Origin: Hirudo medicinalis
Taxonomy: Eukaryota; Annelida; Clitellata; Hirudinida; Hirudinidae
Reading direction: 5' to 3'
DNA: 64,000 bases
Assembly: GCA_011800805.1 (NCBI GenBank)
Contig: MPNW01000328.1
Coordinates: forward strand, 127,262-191,261
Made by a program: the position numbers and the translations under genes
Shown: one piece after another, positions 57,001-64,000 of the stretch
Numbering within the stretch: position 1 is the stretch's first letter
Layout of the letters: every line of letters starts with the position of its first letter
Notes under the pieces: model-generated
Database searches by the model: none
Told to the model about the DNA's origin: nothing
The model's input: the letters and a program-made list of their open reading frames with translations, nothing else

Positions 57001-59073
57001 ATTTAAAATCATTTTAAAATGATTTAAAAATTTAATGTTAATTAAATTGGTGTGTGGAAACGAACGAAGAAAAACAAATGACGCCCTTTTTTTAAATTTA
57101 TTCTGGATTTATGAAAAATATACTTGCGGAGAATTACTAGAAAGATTACAAGTAGATTCAACAGGTCAACTGAGGTCAAAGAATTAATTCTTACGTTTAT
57201 AAGATCACTGATTGTTTTGAAATGTAAATTGTTAAACAATCATGTAAAAGAAATTGCATTTATGGAGATGTTGCAAATATTACACACAAATATTTACATA
57301 CAAATACTACATAGAAATATTACACACAAATATTTACATACAAATACTACATACAAATATTACTACAATTTCTTCATGATTAATAATTGCGAAAATAACT
57401 CCTGCAAAAAACTACAACTTCATTTCTCAGTAAGGTTTAAATAATTAAATATCTCATTATTTTACATCATATTCATGTGTACATTTAACCATTTAAATCT
57501 TAACAAATTAATTAGAATCGATCAATTAAATATTTCCAAGGGCACCAACGTTCCATCAAGAAACCTGACGGCCTCCATCGCCTCGCTCTTGTCCTCAAAG
57601 TAAATAGACGCTACCCACGGTTGTTGTTCCGCAACCCAAACCTGCCTGACTTGTCCGAAAGACTTAAAGGCATCTCGAATCTCCACTTTATCTGCTCCTT
57701 CATGCAGGCCTTCCACGTAGACTTTTGTAATTTTCACAGGTTTGTAGCGACTGACCTCTGAAGCACCTGGTAGTGTTAAGAATGTCACATTTCCAGTGCT
57801 CAGCTTGAATAATTGAATGATTACTTTAAACGTGTGTAATTTGTTTTTGAAAATGAAATTTTTTGATGAGCAACAAAGTAGTTGTGACAAAATTTTCAAA
57901 TAGTCCGGTTTTACATGTCTTCTTAAGGTCCAAATTTAATTAACAACATATGGATTGGTTAAAAGGATTTATGTTTAACACATATCGGGAGCGATATCAT
58001 TGTTTGCCAATTCATGAATTACTGAAAATACATTAACAACAACTACTTAAGTTATGGATCACATTTACATGTACACAATCTCTTGAGGGTCTCTAGTTGT
58101 GAATCGTACTGAGGCTGTTATATCTTTAATCGGTTGAAATAAATTGTCAAATTATTTAAAATTATTATTTACAAATAATTACTATTTATTACTATTTGTA
58201 ATTATTATTTATAAATATTGTTTATAATTAATATTGTCACATTTGTTAGTCACGGATGGAGTCTTCGTTGGATCAATATGAAGTTAAATCCTGTTTTCTA
58301 TTTATTTAAAAAATTCATATTATGTTGTTAAGCTTCAACATTCCTATTAAGATGTATAGTAAATCAATTATTACATTACAAAGTTTATGCCATGCTGCTC
58401 TGCGTAACATAAACTGTAAATAAGTGCTCTTCAATGTTATAAAATGAAATGCGATGAAATGCCGCAAATGTTTTTCCTTCACAAAATAAAACACAAAACA
58501 TTGCAAATGTTGTCGTAAAACATGTCCACTCACCGTTGGCTAGGTTCACTTTAACTCGGTTGCCATTCATGATCCTGAATAAGCAAATAGGAACAGATGA
58601 TGTAATTCTAATTACTTGACACTGCTCATTCAAATTGAACAACTGAACGCTCAGTCATACCAAATTATTGTTGACGTAAACCATGCGAACCTCGTGTCAT
58701 AGTCTAGTCGTAAATCTATGCTACTGGATTTATGAAATTAGAGCATGCATGTTTATTCTCATATAATGCCTTACAAACAGTACGAATTCAAATATTTAAC
58801 GAATCAAAATAAATACTTAACATTTAAGTAAAGCAACATTGATTAAATTGATTACAATGACACCAACGTCCCATTGAGGCATGTAATGGCTTTCCTTGCA
58901 TCCCCCTCGTCCTCGAAGTAAACAAATGCTATCAAAGGCGATCGCCTAGAAATCCTTATCTGCTCCAGGCGTCCGTAAATCGAGAAGATTTTTGCGATCT
59001 TACTTTCGCTCGTTTTCGGATGAAGGCCGCCGACAAAGACTCGTGAAGAATTCCTTTTCACATTGTGCAGCAT
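51043..59073 (-). CDS. Seven-RRM SR-type RNA-binding protein
   Basis: Fifteen exons join in phase (805 residues): RRM pairs 59073-58868/58574-58534, 57766-57550/56862-56822, 56290-56083/55816-55776, 55520-55319/54849-54809, 54498-54291/53856-53816, 53464-53263/53130-53090, 52868-52667/52042-51902, then 51628-51043 with stop. Each RRM is SRSF3/SRSF7-like: RNP2 as VFVGGL or VYVEGL, then GADE-x-x-IE-x-x-F-x-x-G-x-x-x-x-VWV, RNP1 as AYVFFEK, DA-x-x-AV-x-x-LDG, and a short exon MNGRRI-x-V-x-L. The first six short exons are all exactly 41 nt. RRM4 has a degraded RNP1 (ACLLLES). The tail has an R-x-KHLVNLEER helix, KRRIFVGSS, Ser/Thr-rich sequence and a duplicated HQCYQCQN, but no RS repeats. SR proteins bind pre-mRNA and steer splicing; this architecture is not one I know. 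The ATG chosen is the first in frame; the exon may instead be internal, since AAAG precedes it with matching phase and a possible leader exon ends at 59287 (CAG then GTAAAA). Confidence 0.85.
51091..51140 (-). repeat. 27-bp coding tandem duplication in the seven-RRM gene tail
   Basis: The unit with core GCATTGGTAGCACTGATG (plus strand) occurs nearly twice. On the coding strand it yields HQCYQCQNP then HQCYQCQNS, giving paired C-x-x-C motifs near the C-terminus. Confidence 0.9.
53605..53755 (+). repeat. Dispersed repeat, copy 2 of a 32.6k/53.7k pair
   Basis: Located in the intron between RRM5 and RRM6 exons. It shares TTGCGTTCCTG and a downstream TTCACAT-x-x-x-ATTCGGA block with 32530-32745. 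Confidence 0.5.
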
Positions 59074-59286
59074 TCCTTTGGGATTCAGTTGGAATAAAAA
59101 CACAAATGTATGCTGTGCTTGAAATGGATTGATTGAGCAATGCTAATGTTGCTATAAATTCTTAATTTTGGCTCGCATACATGTATTTATGTTTTACATA
59201 TTTTAAAGTACATTTTATTATTTTCAATATCTCCGCGGCATTATTGGTAATCAGTAAATAAACAGTATATTGTGAATTAATTTTAC

Positions 59287-61598
59287 CTGATTTCAGTTTC
59301 GTGTAACCAAAACGAACGTCTCGAGAAAAACACGTTTGGATATCTAAAGATCACACGCTCTCAAAGTTATTTTTCTAATCGAAACTTCTTTCATTCAATA
59401 ATATTAAATAATTTATCAAAGTCTGGCATTTGAATGTGATCAATAACTGATGTTACCGCTCAGTTACCATCAACACTAGTGCATTGGCCGTTAAAATTAA
59501 AAAATACTGATTCATATATTGTGTGCGGTGGGGCTGTTCAGGGCAACACGAGTCTAAACCAATTCGATTTTAGCAATAATTTACACTTTATAATTAATTC
59601 CTTGGGAACCAACATTCTTAAAACCCTCACTAATCCTAATTCTAATCCTACCCTGAGTCAATAAGTTGCTTTAATGCATAAAATTATTGATGTTTGAAAC
59701 AAGAAATGTTTGTTTATTTTAGTTTTAGGTTTTCATTTGTTTATGTGTTATTTTAGCGCTTCTCCGTCATGGTTTCTATCCATTTTGGATTGACTCCTGT
59801 ACATACACAGTTGGTTTTAATTGCAAGCACTTCGGCTGACAAAGGGGTCGTTTAAGTAAAACAGTCGATTAGAAGTTCTTCTTGCTTCTGAAGCTAAAAC
59901 TAAAGGTCTGTTCAGGTTAATACATGGCAATGCACCTATCGAGATTCACCTTAAAATACCTCGACAGGTGTAAGACGAATTCAAAACCCAGCAGGCTTTC
60001 TCGACATTTTCATCTAAGTCTTTATAATATTAGCGATAGTAAGAATTATTTTAATCTCCGAAATCTTTGGCTCCTGCAGCAACTAATTTTCTTTCAAATT
60101 CCTCTCTTAGAGATTCAGTTAAATAATGAAATTTTAAGAAAAGAAATAAGAATAAAAATCCTTATATCGGCGATAGAAACTCTTGTGATCGAGCTAGGAT
60201 TTGAACTCCCAAAAGTGAATAAAATTGGAAATGGATAAATATTACATTTGAGGTAAATGTCGTGTAACTTCAATAACTAAACATGTAATCAAATTATCAC
60301 CGCATGATATTTACAATAAAATGTTTCAGGGTTACAACAAAATTTATAGTTTGTTTAATATTATTTTGTTCAAAAAACAAAATAAAATTAATACACTTGT
60401 TTCATTTTTAAATAAACATTCGATTGTTAGTTATTGTTAAATGATTAATCGTTCAATACGGATTGAAAGGCTTAACGTTTTAAAATTTATTTCGATAGAT
60501 GGCGCAACGCTTGAAAATTATAATGCAATTTAAACTCATTATCTTCGTAAGAGTGCATTTTACAAGTTAAAAACTTGAATTTTTTAGACGAGTTCCATCC
60601 CTGAGTAAATAAGAAACAGATCATATTTCATAGTCACTGTATAATACTTTTAATACAATAGAATTTATGATTTAATGATGCAATGTTTTATTGCATTAGA
60701 TTTCGTTGTTAAGAATTATGACAATATTATTTTGTTGTTGCTGTTGAGAGTTTGGGTTTATTTAGACTGAATTGCAAAAATAGAGGGGAATGGGTTGCTG
60801 AATGCGTTTTGCTGATTACTAAGATTAAATTGTTGAAACTATTGCATTGTATGAATAGCTCGAAATATGGATAGAATGATGAATTTCAAAGAAAACTCTG
60901 AAAATTTAACAACGTAAAAAACCAACAACTAAACTAACTTAACTAAACAAATCATAAAATAAGAAAGATTAACAACAAATTGAATTACAATAGTACGATA
61001 AATCTTCGAAAAATCCAACAAAGAGACTCAGAAAAACCACACATTTATTTGCCTCCCATATAAACAATAGCAAGTCGTATAATTGTAACATTTAACGGTT
61101 GTCTTAACAAAAATGATTGCAAATAAAGCTGCGCAATAATATTAGCGATATTAGTGTTAAATATGAAATTGTAGATTCATTTCCAATTGGTCGTAGCATA
61201 AGCTGTTATCCTGCCAACGCATAATCGGTTATTAGTAAAAACGATAAAAGCGATTGTATCCTTTTTACCAGAATACATTTTGATAGAATAACAAGAACAA
61301 TGATGATGATGATGATGATGATTGTGATTGCAGTGAAGAACACAAAATAACACAAAGACTAAACTAGCACATTAAATAGTATATTGATTCTTGATTCGAA
61401 AATCAAATGACAGCTTTATCAACGACATTTCTTCCGCTGAAATGTGACTAATAACATTCATCGCAATACTGATTTGAATGATGACGATGATGATGGTGAT
61501 TATAATGACTAAAGTGTTCATTGAGATGCAACGACGATGACAATTACACGTTATTTCTAAGGTGACGATGACAGATACGATATTTAACAACATTACAA
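59287..61598. other. Intergenic region between the two multi-RRM genes
   Basis: About 2.3 kb. It holds the probable promoter and possible leader exon (donor at 59287/59286, minus strand) of the seven-RRM gene and the 3' region of its paralogue, with an ATG repeat at 61300-61322. A 104-codon plus-strand open frame (59924-60238) has no recognised content. Confidence 0.5.
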
Positions 61599-63724
61599 TC
61601 ATGAAGGAAATGAAATATCTTGGACTGCATTGTTTTTTATGCTAGAATCTGTAGCATCCATCAAACAGAGAGAGCCTTCATCAACAGGGTCCTGGAGCTG
61701 ATAGTAATGATGATGGTAATTGTTTACAATGTAGATTATAGATGTTGATTCGGGCGATCCAGTCGTTGTTACCAAGGTTTCCACAGGTATGCTGGAAGTT
61801 TCGGAAGATCCGACAAAATTTCTCTTCTCAAAGTCAACATTTTTGCTGGAAATTCTGTTCTGCTCCTTCCGAGATTTTTCCAAAACTGATGAGATTTCTC
61901 TCTTAAGAAAGCTATTTACAAAAACACGTCTTTTTTTACTTGCCCCTTTGTTGTTATTGTTCTTATCGTTGCCTTTCTTGTTTGCTATAATCTTAAATCT
62001 TTTATTAACACCTCTCTTTATGTTTTTATCTATTGCCGGTCTCTTTTCCAAGTTTACTAAATGCTTGATTCTTGAAATTTCTTCAAATAAAGAGACACAT
62101 TCTTGGGTATAGTCATTTTTTATTTGCTGAGATGATTTATATGCCCATCCTTCCGATGAACTAGTGATGGAAGTACAACATAGGGCTTTTGAGGAAGTTA
62201 ATTTGTCATTGCTGTAGTACGTTAAAATAAATTTAAACAAAATATAAGATTCTTAAATGAATTAAATTCGGATGAAAATAAATCCTTTAAAATGAATTCG
62301 AATTACGATGGAATAAAACATAATTTAAAAGAAAAAAAGATTCTACAAAGCATGACTTTTTAACGCTTTAATGATTAAAAAATAATTTTTCTGAAGCAAA
62401 GTCATTATTCCAATCCATGCTAAAGTCTGTAATGAATTGTGAATGCAGTTGCAAGCAGACCGACCTTGGTAAGTTATCGTCATCTTTCTTGTTGAAGTCC
62501 ATTTTTGTTTCTGTTGCTGAATTTACCTTCCAGATCAACCAATCTCGTTTACCCGTGGGTACAGTCACTTTTATCCGCATACCATTCATATACCTGGCTT
62601 AACATTTTGGATAATTTGTATAATAACTATTCTAACTTGACATAGTTGCGTAATTTGCAAGAAATTAATTTTTTTGCAAGTCTCTAAATTTATCTTAGTA
62701 AATTCGTTTAATAAAAGCATTTGCCAAATATTTCCGCGGAGCTTAGTTAAACTAACCGAAGATTATGTGTATTGGATGATTCATACTCCCGAAGAGTTTA
62801 AAAATTAAATTTCAGATAACTAGATGATAAATACAAATAATAGACAACAAATTAGGTAATATTGAATAATAAATTTATATAAAAAATACACATTAATTTT
62901 TAACTATTTGATTGCGATTATACTAGCGTTCTATCAAGGTGACTCATGGCCTTCTCCGCATCTTCCATTTTCTCAAAGAAGACACATGCAGTCCCAAATG
63001 GTTCTCTCGAAACCCATACATACTTAATGCGCCCGTAGGCCTTGAAGGCCCTTTCGATCTCCCCTTTGTCTGCCCCCTCACCCAGACCTTCTACGAAGAC
63101 CCTTGTGCTTTCCCATTTGGACTTTGTAGGTGTCTCTATGTGGTTATATGGAATAAAAAATGAAGCGTTAGATTTAAAAAATAAATAGATGAAAAAAACC
63201 CATTAATAAGTTATTAATAAAAAGAAACCACTGACCCATGACTAATCGCACTTTAATTTGGTTGCCATTCAACCGCCTGGTTTAACGAAATTATTATTCA
63301 AGTTAATATTTCTTGTACTAGATGTAAACTTTATTTGAAGACTCGAATTATAAGGTTTTTCCTACATATTCTATATGTATTTGTGGATGTTTTTTCAAAA
63401 CAGTTTCCAATGTAATTAAGTTGGAACAAATAGTTGAGACAATTAATCGTTCAAATATCAAAATTGATGTAAGTTTATTAATTACAAATTATTAACCAAT
63501 GAAATGTAATGACACCAACGTTCCATCAAGATGGTTGATGGCCTCCAAAGCTTCTCTAGCGTCAACGAAGTAAACAGTCGCAATCCCTGGTTGTTGCCTA
63601 GCAACCCACACCTGCTTGACCCGCCCGAAGTTCCCAAAAACTTTTTCGATATAAGGTTCGTCTGCCCCTTCTCCGAAGCCACTTACGTAGACCTTCAGTT
63701 TTTTAATGGTGTCGCTTTTCATTT
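61599..63724 (-). CDS. Second multi-RRM SR-type gene, at least two RRMs (possibly partial)
   Basis: Five minus-strand exons join in phase: 63724-63520/63276-63236 (RRM a), 63135-62928/62593-62465 (RRM b) and the tail exon 62211-61599 with stop, about 397 residues from the first ATG (63722). RNP2 is VYVSGF and VFVEGL; RNP1 is ATVYFVD and ACVFFEK; the short exons give LNGNQIKVRL and MNGMRIKVTV. The first short exon is 41 nt, as in the neighbour. The tail keeps the neighbour's layout: a W-containing extension after the last RRM, then R-x-KHLVNLEKR, a Lys/Asn-rich stretch, RNFVGSS and a Thr/Ser-rich end. The first RRM exon follows CTGCAG and begins in phase 1 like internal exons, so more RRMs may lie beyond the right edge. 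RRM b uses a GC-type donor (GCTAGT). Clear tandem paralogue of the seven-RRM gene. Confidence 0.8.
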
Positions 63725-64000
63725 CTGCAGAGTTGGTTGGTGTTAAGACGAGGATTTGTGTTTAGTGACTGAGTATGATTGATAGCGAATAGGTATATAT
63801 ATATATATAATTTTCTTGCAAAATTTACTGACACACGTGAATGTTGGTTCGAGATTTCATTACTGAGGCCTTCACTAACAACGTCGTTTCCCCATCACTG
63901 TCTGCTTATTTACAGTGCCAAATAACACGTTTTTCCAGTTTGTTTTTAGTAATTTATTTAATATCTAAATAATAATGAAATATTTCCTTATTTATTAACA
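63725..64000. other. Right-edge non-coding stretch
   Basis: An AT-dinucleotide tract at 63795-63809 and AT-rich sequence. No further RRM exon is visible before the window ends. It could be an intron or the promoter of the second multi-RRM gene. Confidence 0.4.

Noticed and set aside
59924..60238. 104-codon ATG frame between the RRM genes
   Set aside because: No recognised motif, no splice partners and no neighbour support; length alone is not enough.
61789..62112. Plus-strand 107-codon open frame
   Set aside because: Antisense of the Lys/Asn-rich tail exon of the second multi-RRM gene.

Overview
This is a eukaryotic, metazoan nuclear window. It is strongly AT-rich, its genes are split into many short exons with clear GT-AG junctions, and there are abundant AAT/ATG trinucleotide tracts. 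The conserved genes (a mitochondrial glutamyl-tRNA synthetase, a Mig-2-like Rac GTPase, an ADAMTS-type protease, receptor tyrosine phosphatases, SR-type RNA-recognition motifs) fit an invertebrate. The short introns, gene density and composition suggest a compact lophotrochozoan genome, perhaps annelid or leech-like, but that placement is a guess. I joined exons by hand from splice signals and reading-frame phase. Most gene models below close with consistent phase from start to stop; exceptions are stated in the entries.

Layout, left to right. (1) 745-4011 (+): 3' part of a kelch-repeat gene whose N-terminus lies off the left edge. (2) 5853-9159 (-): complete five-exon Mig-2-like/Rac GTPase ending in CLLI. 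It is head-to-head with (3) 9606-15043 (+): complete 14-exon mitochondrial glutamyl-tRNA synthetase. (4) 15620-16054: decayed hAT transposon end. (5) 17082-23887 and 25735-32906 (+): two tandem receptor protein tyrosine phosphatase genes with a secreted lectin-like ectodomain, one transmembrane helix and two phosphatase domains, followed by (6) 35063-36346: a gutted pseudogene copy. (7) 37738-39934 (+): a complete five-exon gene that reads as a kinesin motor fold without any of the nucleotide-binding motifs. (8) 40310-42285 (-): complete six-exon secreted protein resembling GM2 activator (ML-type lipid carrier). (9) 44215-48948 (-): ADAMTS-like zinc metalloprotease with an intact catalytic site and three C-terminal CC-x-x-C repeats; its prodomain exons are not resolved. 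(10) 51043-59073 (-): a gene encoding seven tandem SRSF3/7-type RRMs plus a charged tail (805 residues by my joining), and (11) 61599-63724 (-): a paralogue with at least two such RRMs and a related tail, continuing off or starting near the right edge.

The most unusual items are the seven-RRM gene and its paralogue with rigid two-exon repeat units, the nucleotide-site-less kinesin-like protein, and the tandem phosphatase cluster with a conserved 14-nt microexon and local gene conversion. Many introns start with GTNGGT rather than GTRAGT. Two single-N positions (29007 and 32299) lie between exact direct duplications and look like assembly joins. Several dispersed repeats, a LINE reverse-transcriptase fragment and a hammerhead-like motif were also seen. 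No rRNA, tRNA or CRISPR structure was recognised.
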